A stretch of DNA of 64,000 nucleotides, taken from assembly GCA_026182355.1 (NCBI GenBank), contig JAPFBL010000104.1:3093501-3157500 (forward strand), written 5' to 3'. The stretch comes from Hermatobates lingyangjiaoensis (Eukaryota > Arthropoda > Insecta > Hemiptera > Hermatobatidae). Shown one piece after another: positions 13,370-24,571 of this stretch. The position numbers and the translations under genes were made by a program. A model generated the notes under the pieces. It ran no database searches and was not told where the DNA came from. It worked only from the letters and a program-made list of their open reading frames with translations. Every line of letters starts with the position of its first letter. The first letter of the stretch is position 1.

Positions 13370-13373
<4 letters not shown>
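13220..13373 (+). repeat. PLE end between two (TA)n tracts
   Basis: A 150-bp unit with no coding content is bounded on both sides by (TA)n. It carries a hammerhead-like core at 13283-13310 followed by about 60 nt and then (TA)n. That is the order seen in the other PLE ends here. It is probably a 5'-truncated end of a Penelope-like element whose family shares the CTCCTGATGACG word with the copies at 43.5 and 60.3 kb. Confidence 0.6.
13283..13310 (+). ncRNA. Hammerhead-like core
   Basis: CTGATGA (13283-13289), one unpaired C, helix GAAC/GTTC around AACA (13291-13302), GAA, a four-base palindrome ATAT, then T. I do not see a convincing outer helix, so it is either decayed or relies on a different partner. 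Confidence 0.5.

Positions 13374-13402
<29 letters not shown>
13374..13402. repeat. (TA)n microsatellite
   Basis: Pure TA tract, followed by a CA-rich stretch. Confidence 0.95.
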
Positions 13403-13404
<2 letters not shown>

Positions 13405-14190
13405 ACACCCATACACACATACACAAACACATTTCACTATCCCAAAAATACGTCTTATCTACTAAGACAAGCCGTGGAAATTTCTTAATGCCTATTATAT
13501 GTTTATAGTATAGTGCAAAAAAAAAAATAAAAATCGACCAGTAAATTATAAAAACGTGAAATAGGGCAAAGTTGATATAAAATGACACTTAATGACAGTG
13601 AAGAGATGAAAGGAAAATGAAATTGACAGTGTTTGATTGAGTAGAGGAGAGCAATAAGGGTTGGGAGGCGGGGAAGAGGGAGATTTAGGGTAGAATTAAG
13701 CAAGTGACTGAGGAGGAGGACAGAATTTGTTCTTCCACCACATTAGTGGCCCGGATAGATTTATTGGGCCCTCTCAAGAAATATGAACCGTCCCACTGGC
13801 CCAAGTCATTTCCACGACTGCAAAACGCTCTGCAAAAAACTCTTTTTCCCAATTCAAAATCATTATTAACTCTTCAATCTTTATTCTTTTGGTATTTACA
13901 CTTGAGTCTCAATTAATTATTAAAATTTCTTCATCGATATAAATAAAAGTGAACTATAAATTTTATTTTCATACTACGATGAAACTTCTACAATTTTGAA
14001 AGATCTACTTGGTGAAATCATATTTTTTAATGTTTAAATTACACCTATTATTAAAAACCAGATAGGTAGATAAATAATTAGTACTTTTTAATAATAATTA
14101 GCAATTTATAAAAAAAAATCGTGAAACTTTAATCACTGCAATGAGCAATAAAACTATAATATCTGAATTTCAGCCTGGGCTATACATGTC
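13403..14190. other. Anonymous sequence
   Basis: A slightly GC-richer purine-rich stretch at 13640-13810 contains open frames on both strands, but none has family resemblance. Confidence 0.35.
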
Positions 14191-14194
14191 GGAT

Positions 14195-14468
14195 TTGTTT
14201 ACGTTTATTTACATTGTTTACATAGACTTAAATTTTTTTAACTGAATAGACTAAAATAAAATTGATGTTTAGAGATTTAATGTACTAATTTGAAATTATT
14301 TAATGACTTGATATAAAATGTAAGAAGAATTTTATATTATATTATATTATACTCGTATTATATAATATTTTATCTAAATAAGACATTATTTAACCAAGAA
14401 GTTTGATATTATACTCGTATTTACTTACAGTAAAGTTACGAGTAAGTGTAGACCACTGTAGATTTTTA
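14195..14468 (+). repeat. Family A, 3' fragment
   Basis: Starts TTTACATTGTTTACAT like the internal segment of copy 1, and ends with a CTTACAGTAAAG motif and ACCACTGTAGATTTTT. It is internally deleted and divergent. Confidence 0.65.
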
Positions 14469-16752
14469 ATTATTAATCTTCTAAAACACTGAACAGGCAA
14501 GGCCAGATATTTTATATTAAACATTTTGTGTTGTACCATGAATTTATAACAAACATTTCTCCGATGGGAAAAAGTCCTATTTGGATTAATTAATCATGTT
14601 ATATCATTTAACGTCTTTTTCACGTACACAAGTAAATTAAATAGGTGAGGAGTCGGAGATGGAGTCGCCTGATTTCTTCCTACTCCTTCTCTGACTCCTC
14701 AAGGTCGAAAATATGCCCCGAATCCAAACGAATCCAACTCCGACTGGACCGACAGTCATACTAAGTAATAACAGACTAGGAAAGCGATTATAAGAAGTAC
14801 AGAAAGAACTTTCAAACATTGCAATGATAGTAGGGAAAGTGGAAGCAGATTAGAATTGGTTGACAGCTTGGTAATATGGTAAACAAAGTTTGCCTAAGAC
14901 AGGGTTAATCAATCATGTAAGACTGGGCAACCGGAAAAAAACATATATCTATATAGTTAAAGTTAACATTATAGATGTGTTCATTAATATATTAACAATT
15001 AATACATTAATTTATGATTCAACATAAATGAACAATGTCAAAGGGTGAATATAAGATAATGATAAGGGTAAATATAGTTCATGGAGGAATAAGAGAAAAG
15101 CATACGAGCCGATGCGTTTGCGAAGAGTGAAGTCAACTATTGTTGTAATAAAATATTTCATTCATACACTGAACTTATTTTAGTTATTTTTGTCAAGAAT
15201 GCCTACATTTTTGTTATAAAATGTAGGTCTTCTACGTGACCGAGTTAAGATAAGTAATAATGAGATATCTGTAGTGAAAGTATTTTAAAAATTCAAAATC
15301 AAGATGTTATGTTCTATTCCAGTAAAGAAATTATTACAACCATCTTAAACTTAGACGAATTAGGTTGGTTACCATATATCATGTCATTTTGCTATCACAT
15401 CATATGTTGACCTGAAGCAGTGATTAGGTCGATTTTCTAGTATGGCTGTGGAGTGTATAGCAATAAATCTGTAACGCAGTTGAATTTTGTTGAAACCTGT
15501 GGTAAAAAACTTTGACTGTATTGAACACATATAAGTCCGTGAGTCAGAAATATCCAACTTCCAAAGATATCAACAATTTCTCTAACATTTCATTCCTCTT
15601 CCATCAAAAATCGTTAGAAGTTACATCGAGCCAACTATTCGTACAACCTGATACAAATTTCTCTCTGTCTCTCACTGTAAGGAGAATTGTTTTATTACAT
15701 TTTATTGTTGCATTCGAAATTATTATTAACTAAATGACATATTTAAAATGATCTTCTCTTCATAGAATACGTTTGAAAAGGGATTAAACTTGTTCCCCTT
15801 TTTGCAGATAGCACAGAAAACAAAGAAAGTAGTAAAAAGATATATCTAAAGACACAAAGTCTTTCTCATAGCTTTGTGGAGATGTTTAATAGGAAGTATT
15901 AGAGTACTTTTTAACTGTAGTAGTTTGCTATCGGTGAAGTTAGCTAGAAAAGGTGTTACAAAACTATAGGAAAATTATAAAGATTTAGGCAACTGAAAAC
16001 AACATTTCAAACAATTGTTTTCAAAGTAATCAAATACAGTATTATTATAATGCAAGTATAATATAATTTCATGCATGTTCGAATATGTGTAATTCTGTCA
16101 GTCACTTTTCCAACGTAATACCTAGTTTGGATTTATTTGAGTTCACTGTTGTTGCATTATTGGTCCATTATCAACATTTATTTAACCATATTCATTGAGA
16201 AACTTTATTTATTTATTGTATAGTTTTATTTAATAAATTTTAATTCATAAATGATAAGCATATTTACATTTTATTTTGCAGAGATTGTGTTTTAGAAATT
16301 TTTGTGAGTAAACCTTTGTTTACGAATGCATTATTATTTAATTAAGCTTAAAATGGATATCTTCGTTGAAATAGGACTCCAGCTTGGATTAGATTGCATA
16401 TGCTAATACTTATAGCTGATTAGGGTTTTTATGTCTTATACGTATAGAAGTATACTATCATGACAATAGTATTTCGAAATAACAATAGTATTTCGGTAAA
16501 GTATTATATAATTATCCAATTTATATTGAAATTAACATTTATTTCTATAAAATTATTTTATATGTTTAGTTGCGCATCTTATACCATTTTAATATTTTTG
16601 TGTGGAAATAACCTTTGCAAGCAGTGCAAAGGAATATGTAGATAAAGTGAGGAGGGAGTCTCATTCGATGTTGCAGCCTTTGCGAAACCGATCGGACGAC
16701 TACACCAACATGTTATGAACTCCAACAGTGAGTCTGGAGGTTTATAAAAATA
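14469..16752. other. Anonymous sequence with a GGAGTC-rich stretch
   Basis: 14640-14760 contains degenerate GGAGTC/GACTCC words, a low-complexity type found in many insect genomes. Otherwise no gene or element was recognised. Confidence 0.35.
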
Positions 16753-17276
16753 CTAAACTACCCATGACCAGTCGGGCCATCACCTGCCTTTTTAATGGAA
16801 TCATGCTCACGTAAATGCAGATAAACTCTAAATGACTCTACTGAGAGCAACGGAAATTGGTTATGTTCAAATACTGTTTTACCTAAATGAACTAAAACTT
16901 TCTGTAGAGTCCCTTCTTGAGACTTGTGATTAGTCATAGCAAATGCTAACTGAATTGGAAATTGAATCTTTGAAAAATAAATGTTGCCCTCGATCGATAA
17001 AACAAGCTTCAATCATGGAATTAAAACTATTTCCCCTTGAAATCGCGATGCGATAATTTTACAAACCATAACTTTATCGTACAGCACTTCACTTATTAGT
17101 CTTATTTCATTATAAAAGGGCGGTAGATCAGCATTTCTCATACACATGATAAAAACTCCTTTTTTGAATTCATGCTTATGTTTTGGAAGTGAAGTGCAAA
17201 AAGTCCCCTTGGCGCAGAGAGTGGCACCAAGAATTAAAAGTACATACGTGCAATAAAGAAAACATCGTCTAAACAA
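16753..17276 (-). pseudogene. Helitron helicase C-terminus, with terminal hairpin
   Basis: Two frames separated by one in-frame TGA (near 17013) together match the C-terminal part of the Pif1-like helicase of Helitrons. The first has a variant of the LRN..PP..NGTRL block (MRNADLPPFYNEIRL) and ends GEIVLIP. The second has IQFPIQLAFAMTNHKSQEGT, the equivalent of the family's FAMTINKSQGQT. The TGA falls where the family has Arg in 'LIPRI', so a single C-to-T or A-to-T change explains it. A bulged hairpin (16761-16776) then a CTRR-like TTAG follow on the minus strand, placing the end of the element just past the helicase. The upstream two-thirds of the protein is missing. Confidence 0.75.
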
Positions 17277-17525
17277 GAATAAGTTCCAAAAATTAGAGTA
17301 AGATCTTTCCTAGAAAAAACTGATTACGTTTATTCTATAAGAGAAATAGATTATACATCTGAGTCAGTAATTTTTCATCACTTATGTTGAGAAAATTTAT
17401 TTTTCATTCTTCTTTCGTTTTGATGTCTCTATTTGTAAAGTCATATATTATTCACTATTTTATTTAATATTTATTTGAATTCATGTACATTGTTACTATC
17501 ATTGAGGTTACTATGATTTAGGTTA
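17277..17525. other. Anonymous AT-rich sequence
   Basis: Nothing recognised. Confidence 0.4.
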
Positions 17526-17532
17526 GTTGCAG

Positions 17533-17561
17533 TTGAAGATGGACAACGTCCGAAAGCGCTC
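17533..17561 (+). ncRNA. Hammerhead-like core (PLE remnant)
   Basis: TTGAAGA (first base differs from CTGAAGA), unpaired T, helix GGAC/GTCC with AAC loop, GAA, palindrome AGCGCT, then C, the canonical cleavage-site base. Helix II and palindrome differ from those of the other families yet remain self-complementary. A possible outer helix (GTTG at 17526-17529 with CAAC at 17562-17565) would leave three bases unpaired. Confidence 0.5.
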
Positions 17562-17706
17562 CAACGACTCCAAGAACATCTTTCGAGGTATGACGGTTCT
17601 CCCTATTTCTAATATAAATTTATTTGAATTAACCAGCTTCATCTTTAGTTGACTTACACAAACCTTGCATTAATTATATCAGGTTTTGGAAGTGAATTGT
17701 AAGAAA

Positions 17707-17775
17707 GCTCCCATAGCCCAGAGCGTAGCACACTGGACCTCCAATGCAAAGGTCATGGGTTCGAATCCCACAAAA
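17707..17775 (+). pseudogene. tRNA-like relic or SINE head
   Basis: An A-box-like TAGCCCAGAGCGTAGCAC and a good B box (GGGTTCGAATCCC, 17757-17769) have tRNA spacing. The T arm pairs (TGGG/CCCA). The anticodon stem CTGGA faces TGCAA instead of TCCAG, and the acceptor arm does not close, so it is not a working tRNA. If the loop is read as CCTCCAA it would be closest to a Gly(UCC) tRNA. A similar but worse stretch lies at 17176-17240, which hints at a tRNA-derived SINE family. Confidence 0.5.
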
Positions 17776-17908
17776 TTACGTATATTTTATTATTTATTCA
17801 AACAATGCACAATGGCAAGAAAACAAACAAGATCGTTCTTCAGAGTTTTATAAGTATACGACTATAGATAGGTAGATACATTAAAGTGAGGAATGCCTAG
17901 GAGAGTAC

Positions 17909-18055
17909 CTGCATAGTAGTGGCTGGCTCTCTCGTGAAAGTGGTGGTGACGCATGGACACGTCACTGTCGCCGGGCTGGTGGAGCTGTGGGATCAAGTTG
18001 AGCCACACTGACATCTTGTGGCCTCGGTAGTGGCTCTTCATGCGCAGCTTGCTCG
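17909..18055 (-). CDS. Internal exon of a neuroligin-like gene
   Basis: The exon is 147 bp, phase 1 at both ends (it starts with two bases of a split codon and ends with one), and stop-free. It is GC-rich against AT-rich flanks. The acceptor is a pyrimidine-rich tract ending TTTTTCAG; the donor is CAG|GTACT. The peptide begins SKLRMKSHYRGHKMSVWLNL and continues IPQLHQPGD, then VSMRHHHF. The pattern basic-x-HYR-x-x-K-x-x-x-W-x-x-(L/I)-(V/I)-P-x-L is how the extracellular cholinesterase-like domain ends in neuroligins, postsynaptic adhesion proteins that bind neurexins. The RHHHF extension I associate with arthropod members, from memory. No neighbouring exon is visible within 18 kb downstream or 45 kb upstream, so the flanking introns are long and filled with repeats. 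Confidence 0.72.
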
Positions 18056-21000
18056 CTGAAAAACATTCAAAACAGATAACTAAAGGTACCAAACATTAGT
18101 TTAAAATGCAATGAAAAAGTGTTTTCGAATTTTAACTTTTATTAGAGAGCAGAGATAAAAATTATTCAAGGTTGTTTGTCAGAAACTAAAGACATAAGTT
18201 TGATCAAAGCTATAGTTCTATTTCACAAGACGCATTTATTTGCAACAGGAATATTATTTATTTTTCTGCATTATACAGAGATTTTCACTCTTCAACACTC
18301 TTCTCTGGCCTTCCTATCTATTTCTGTCCCTCCACCATACACGTTTTCTCTCTTCATATGCAGATAGTAATTTAGTCATAACGGATAGTGGGTTTTCAAT
18401 CTACATATTTATTTCCCGTCAATGTCTCTAATATTGTAGATATACGCAGTCTGTAACAAAATATTAAAAGAGAAAAAGATTTAAAAACTTTATTTTAGAA
18501 GCTACATTTTAATGTTTTCATGTCCCAGAAGTCTCTTTTTTATATTCCTTTTCCGTGAAAAAAATCGTTCAAATTTTCTCCACATAGAATTTAGGAATTT
18601 TTGTTGAATTAACGGGCCTAATCTGATTATAGGCAGTTTTAATTTTATATCGTATTAAAGGTTAGAGTTAAGTAAACAAAAAAAAAAACTGGAGCTGTCT
18701 ATAATAAACCATACTCTTACCAAACATATTATCACAAATAGAGAATAATTAATCTAATTACTGATTTATTGTAGGAGAGATATTTTATTTTGTCACTTCT
18801 AATGAAACGTAATTTTCATGTATGCTTTGAGTAATAGTCAAATGCTCCAAAGGTATATACATTTTTAGTAATTTATTAAATAAATTAATTAATATTTGTT
18901 AAATAACTTAACTTACTAAATAGATATAAGTGACATTAACATTGGTTTAAGACCAAATTAAATTTAAATTAGTTTAAATTAAATTATTTTTATTTATTTT
19001 AAATAATAATGCTTGCAATAAATAAATTAAACAAGGAATATAACTAAAAAGAAAGACTTCTTACCAATATTGTAATATATTATTATTCAAATCATTGATT
19101 GCAATCATATATAAATTATACAAATAAAGCAGACTTTTTTTTAAATTGATGCTTAAAACAAGTGTAATGCATGTAGTAGATTAAAGTTGGCAGCCAATGC
19201 ACGTGCTTCCCTCACTTGTTTGTCTAACAGATTTATTATAGTTTTCTATTTTTGGTACAGGTAAAGTACACTGACAGATGCTTGCTAATCACTTCTTTCT
19301 AATACTTTAGATAGCGCTTCAATACCGATAAACTAATGTATAACAACAAAAGTAATTGCAATGTTAGATAACAGCAGTACTTTTTGTTTCGATGAAAAGA
19401 AAAGTAATGTATATTACCATTTTTTTTGGTAATATGCTTATCAATTATTTTGGTGAATTACTGCTTAATTAAGCATCCATACACTGTAAATGCAACAGTA
19501 ATGATTAATTAATACGTAAATTAATTATTATTTACATAAAAAGGGTTATTATTTCTACAAAAACAATTCTTTTCTACTAAAGAGAAAATGAATTCGTAAA
19601 AAGATGTTTAAAAAAAAAACTAGCGTGGTATTGTTGGCAACAGGGAGAGACAGGGGGATTAAGGGAATCCTCTTTGGAGGGCTTAGAGCTTGAGATAAAA
19701 GGTTAAAGGGTCTGCACTCGACACAAATGGAAATGACCATGGGATAGTTTCTTTTAAATTATGATAAAACTTGTCGTATGCTTTCATGGTATTGATGAAA
19801 TGTTGCTCTTTGTTTATTGGTGACACATGCTTTTTGTGATTTATTTAAAAAGCACGGAAAAAACAATAAAATCATAATTTGGTTGAAATTATGATTAAAT
19901 GTATTTCTGTTTTTTGGTAAAAAAGAAAATTATTGTACTCTTTTATTTTCTTATTTTCAGTAGTACATTTTAAGAAAAATTCTAGTCAACTAAATACTTA
20001 AACATTTTAATCAACTAATGATTGAATATTTAATATTCAACTAGAACTTCATGCTAAATAACATATAATATGTAGATAAAAGGCTATCAAGGATTTATAG
20101 TTATACACAAGCACTAAGAAAAAGACTGATTTCTGACAATCACTATTAATCCGGTAATGTGGTTTGTCCATTACTAAAATAGGTCTAAATAACTAATGAG
20201 ACTTACTCTGCTCCTCTCGAACAGAACTGAAGTTAAAAGCTTTTACGTAAAGAATCGAAAGAGTTGCAATTCATTAACGCATGGATCATAATTTCAACAA
20301 AGGAATATAGTGAAAAAAAAGTGAATTATTGTCAGATCTGATCAGGAAAACAAATTAACTTAAAACTTGCTCAGTAAAAGTATTCACATCCCAGTCAAAA
20401 GAATATCACAATATCAACTAATATAAAACCACTTTTATATTTTCTACTTTCTTTTATGCATAAAAATGTTGATATTTTTAAAGAAAAAGATAGAATATGT
20501 AATAGACTATGCACTTTCAAATTTTCTCTAAATATATTTGTTTTAAACTATTTTAATTTGTTTTTGTTGTCAAGTACTCATACTTTTGATTGTTTATGAC
20601 TTTTACAGATTTAGATGTTAACTTGATATAATACGTGAAAAAACAATCCCTTCAAGACTTTATTGGTGATAGTTATTTTATTAAGTACTAAGTTACACTC
20701 GGAAAGAAGAGGGAGTAAAAGTAGCCAAAAATAAAGCAGATCGGTAGATTATTTGTGCAACAAACACGTCCTATTTAAATACAATTTATAATTTTAAGTG
20801 ACCTAGCTAATTTAATTTTAGAAAATAAATAGCTATAGGAATCATTTCTAAAAATCTAAGAAGTGTTTGATAACAAAGAATCAAACAAAACAAGACAGAC
20901 GCAGACGTTAGGCGAATCTCATCAATGATAATAAGGTTATTTGATGAATAGAATCATTATTTAATAGAATAATTTTGTTAAAAAATAATAAAGCTTTGGG

Positions 21001-21189
21001 TCAGCGAGTGATACAACCTTTTATAGTTGTAGTTGTATTTGTGTCCCAATGAGGAGACAAGAGAGCTGAGGAGTTCAAATGCTGTGAGAGTTTAGCTTAC
21101 ATAGAAGTATAATTGTCTTAATAATTAGTTTAGATTGAATGAAATATTTAAGAAATTTTGCCTGCAGATTAATCAAGCATTATATATTA
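18056..21189. other. AT-rich sequence, presumably intron
   Basis: No exon-like GC-rich open segment and no recognised element. A 61-codon frame at 19555-19740 (minus) is slightly GC-richer but has no splice context or family match. Confidence 0.4.
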
Positions 21190-21434
21190 TCTCTCCCTAG
21201 ACTATTGTCCTTTCCTGCAGTTTACACCCTTTAAAATACTTCTCTTCCCTTCCACTTTACTCAACACCCTCACTGTGATGTTTAAAAAAAAACCATGATG
21301 TTAACTTAATTGTGCTTTAATTGGGTTTTGACTCTGACAAAGACCACTTGTTAAGGTTGAAAGATCTTAGTCTTTTTTTCCCCATTTCTTATTCTGGTTT
21401 GAAAACTGATTTATACATTATTATACCATATATA
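21190..21434 (+). repeat. Family-1 PLE end, decayed
   Basis: Follows the arm of the fold-back at 42.7-43.2 kb for about 240 bp: ATTGTCCTTTCCTGCAG, CCCTTTAAAATACTTC, TTGGGTTTTGACTCTGAC, then the hammerhead-like motif and the ATTTCTTATTCTGGTTTG block. It runs directly into the fold-back at 21435. Confidence 0.75.
21330..21372 (+). ncRNA. Hammerhead-like motif (family 1)
   Basis: Outer helix GACT/AGTC intact, box CTGACAA with the G8-equivalent changed to A, unpaired A, helix GACC/GGTT, GAA, AGATCT, T. The change at an essential core position should inactivate it. Confidence 0.6.
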
Positions 21435-21556
21435 ATGATTTCACATAAACACGTGAAATAACAATCAATGATCAAACCACAATATGAAAATGGGAAAACA
21501 AGACTATCTGTATGAACCATGTTTTCCCATTTTCATATTGTGGTTTGATCATTGAT
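21435..21556 (+). repeat. Family-1 fold-back element
   Basis: Left end has the hairpin TTTCAC...GTGAAA plus spacer, then arms reading ATCAATGATCAAACCACAAT and its reverse complement around a short centre near 21500-21525. The right end stops at GATCATTGAT and enters a TA-rich tract. The left-only extension of about 30 nt makes the fold-back asymmetric. Confidence 0.85.
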
Positions 21557-22986
21557 TATTATATATATATATTATATTATGTTTGTGTATATCATTTCTT
21601 CAATTTTATAAAGAATAAATAAAATTAATAGATAAAAATTTTCGATATTTTGACTTTGTACCAAATGACCTAAGTCATGTTGAATACTCTGATTTTTATC
21701 GGATCAAGTAAGCAACATGGGGCCTGGGATCACTACCACGATCCGCAACTAGATGTATAACTTATGCCTGGCTGAATAAGTGTATGAGCTACAATCAATG
21801 AGCTACAATGAGCACAAAATCTGTAAATGTGGGGGTTGTAAAAAAATTATCAACAGTTTAACATTTTAAAATGCACAAAATTAAAAAACAAATATAAAGA
21901 AAAAAGTTAACAATTCAACTCACTTTTTGATATTTTGACTTTATTTGTACCTATTAAATAAAATGCTTTAAAAAAAATCATTTAGTATTTTGTATTCAAA
22001 AGACTGGACTAATGTACAGGGAAAAAATCCGAAATTCCATTCTCAATATTGATAGCAAATAGGAAAATTCTGTCATTAAACAGTTGAATCCTTGTTACAT
22101 TTCTACAAATCACTCAGCATTCCGATATCCATGTTGAACGATTACACGATGAAACATATGGTTTATTCATACAAAACTTTTCCATGATTAGTTTCAATTC
22201 ATGTACAATTGTTGCTTCTTCTTCTATATCTATCATTGATAGCAAAACATCTATACCGCAACCTACAGGAATATGTTCATCAATAGGAATTAGAATACCT
22301 GCACTGAACTGAATAACCAACCAACACTATCACAATCGGATTACACAGGAATCATTTAGATCATGTCTGTCTAATCAAACATCACCATTAAAGATAAAGT
22401 TACCACAAATCCAACTGCTGAAATCAAAACAAGCAAAATAGAAAATTGAGCGTCTCCAGGATATCACCAAACAAAAGTTCAACACAACACTAGTATCAAC
22501 ATTGTGTTTTCTTACAATTTCTTATAATTTCAGGTATTAACACAATGAACTTAAGCAAAAGAAGACAACATTATCGTAATCATCATCATCATAATCATCA
22601 TCAATAACAAAAGCACTATAAACCAAAATCATCTTCAATAAATCATCTTGAAAAAAACTTATAATTTTAATGGAGATTCACGTAAAACTTAATTGAAAAT
22701 TTGTTTATGATTTGTTCTGGCGGACATCTTATTATACTAAAAGTATTTTTTCAAAACTAAATAAAACATTTTATTACAAGTTAATTTTTCAAATTTTTAC
22801 GTTTTTGGGATACATGAGTATAATTTTTAAATTTCTATTCACAGGCTTAATAGAATATCAAACTTTACTTTTTCTGGTGTTACGTTTAAGTTATAAACGT
22901 TATAAAAGTTTAAAATCCCAATGCACAAAACAATGTGTTTTAAGTCATTAGTTGTGCAATCCGTAATTGTGTGATTTACTCATTCT
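21557..22986. other. Anonymous AT-rich sequence
   Basis: A 68-codon minus frame at 22114-22320 has an unrecognised, fairly balanced amino-acid composition and may be a transposon coding fragment. Short CAT repeats occur near 22578-22600. Confidence 0.35.
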
Positions 22987-23035
22987 GAGGTAAAATGGAT
23001 AAACAAACAAAAGTCTTCACACAAATGAAGTTTTA

Positions 23036-23073
23036 ATCAACGCGTTTCGAACACTTTGTGTTCATCATCACCT
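23036..23073 (-). ncRNA. Hammerhead-like core, left arm
   Basis: Minus strand: GTGATGA in place of CTGATGA, unpaired T, a 6-bp helix GAACAC/GTGTTC with AAA loop, GAA, palindrome ACGCGT, T. Confidence 0.6.
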
Positions 23074-23080
23074 TGGTGTC

Positions 23081-23119
23081 TTCCTGAAGATGAACACAAA
23101 GTGTTCGAAACGCTTTGAA
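23081..23119 (+). ncRNA. Hammerhead-like core, right arm
   Basis: Outer helix TTC/GAA, box CTGAAGA (23084-23090), unpaired T, helix GAACAC/GTGTTC, GAA. The palindrome is damaged (ACGCTT). Confidence 0.6.
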
Positions 23120-23170
23120 TAAAATTTCATTTGTGTGGAGACTTTTGCTTATTTATCCATTTTACCTCAC

Positions 23171-24426
23171 AATGTGTTTTATTGTGTTTTACATTTACAC
23201 AAAACCAACTCAACTACTCGGTGACTAATTATTCATTAAAACTCTGTTTTCCATTATTTGGTGTCATGGTTGTTTAAAATGATCAAAGTTAGTGGAGAAT
23301 GAAGCTACCTAGGCATGCTAACCTAGGAGATAGGCAGGAAATTATCACCCTTTCATCTCTAAAAACAGGTCGGGCTCTTCCTAGCCTGATTATTGACTTT
23401 CCTTAAAATCACCTCAGAGTAAACGTAGTACACTTAATCTCTTTTCAAAGCCCTACCTTTTTCTCCTTAATTCACTGATTTTTTTTTTTTTGAATAACTG
23501 AATGAATGAATAACTTCACAATAGATCTTCTGCAGTTGGAAACCTAGCTTCGTTTACGTTTACCAGTTCAAACCAGAATAAGTATTCCTAACTATATTCA
23601 ATTCTTTAGAAGCTTATTTCTCGTTTAAAGCCTTATAAATTAATTACTGGTGAACATCTTGAAGAAGTACGTTAACCTTAAGCTTTCAAAACTAGTTTAG
23701 GTTGAAATTTTCAACGATATATACATTTAATATATTTAAATTAGATATTTTAACGGTATTGTGGGGGCAGTAGTCAACACAACTAAGTTAAATTTTATTT
23801 GTCTCAAGTTTACTGCAGCATCTTATACAATCACCTGACATCATACATACTCGCAGCGGGTGTCTTGATGTTTCACTATGTAACAGTCTCATAATATTTT
23901 TAATTTAAACTTGGGTGGTATCACCACGACCTTAACCTAAAATCTTCAGTTGTTACAAGTATGGTACATGACATCGTATATTACACCTTTCTCTGATGTA
24001 TCAGTAACCAAACAAAAAGTTTGGTATTCAATTTTACGCGAGTTTTTTATAAAACAATTAAGAAAAAAATTGAACCAGTATTATTGCACTTATAGTAACT
24101 AATTGGAACCCATATTACATTCCTAGACTGATGAAAAAATTAGACATTATCAAGGAGAAAGGTTTCTGTTTTCATTCAGACTTTTACTTATCTTCTTAAA
24201 GAATAAGTGGAAAACGCTACATTTTCGCTGGAGTCAATGCCGGAAAAGTAGATACATGTAAAGTTATGATGCTAATAACCCTGTCACTGTGTCTGTCGTT
24301 TTTATTGCGGTCTTAAAACATTTTCAGTTTTAACTTATAAGACGGCTTGGCATGTTGTTAAAATATCTTAAAGGTCCGCCGGCTTCAGATCCATAATTCA
24401 AGCTGTCATTATGGATCTGCATTATG
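23171..24426. other. Anonymous AT-rich sequence
   Basis: No element or gene recognised; one poly-T run near 23479. Confidence 0.4.
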
Positions 24427-24571
24427 TCATTATATATATATATATATATAAAGATTTCACATAAACACGTGAAATAACAATCAATAATCAAACCACAATA
24501 AGAAAATGGGAAAACAAGTCTATTTTACCATTTTCTTATTGTGGTTTGATCATTGATATATATATATATAG
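24427..24571 (+). repeat. Family-1 fold-back between (TA)n tracts
   Basis: (TA)n at 24431-24449, then the fold-back 24450-24557 with the one-sided hairpin extension and arms of about 45 bp, then (TA)n to 24571. The arms are too short to include the hammerhead-like core. The downstream tract touches the 3' end of the long PLE copy. Confidence 0.85.

Larger units (their letters stand above)
22987..23170. repeat. Fold-back PLE end with two hammerhead-like cores
   Basis: Arms beginning GAGGTAAAATGGATAAACAA (22987) and ending with its inverse at 23170 surround a centre near 23070-23080. Arm divergence is low but visible (CGCGTTT versus CGCTTTG). Each arm carries one copy of the hammerhead-like core in the outward orientation. 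Confidence 0.85.

Noticed and set aside
13403..13910. Purine/pyrimidine-rich open frames as host exons
   Set aside because: Low complexity, both strands open, no splice-site pair.
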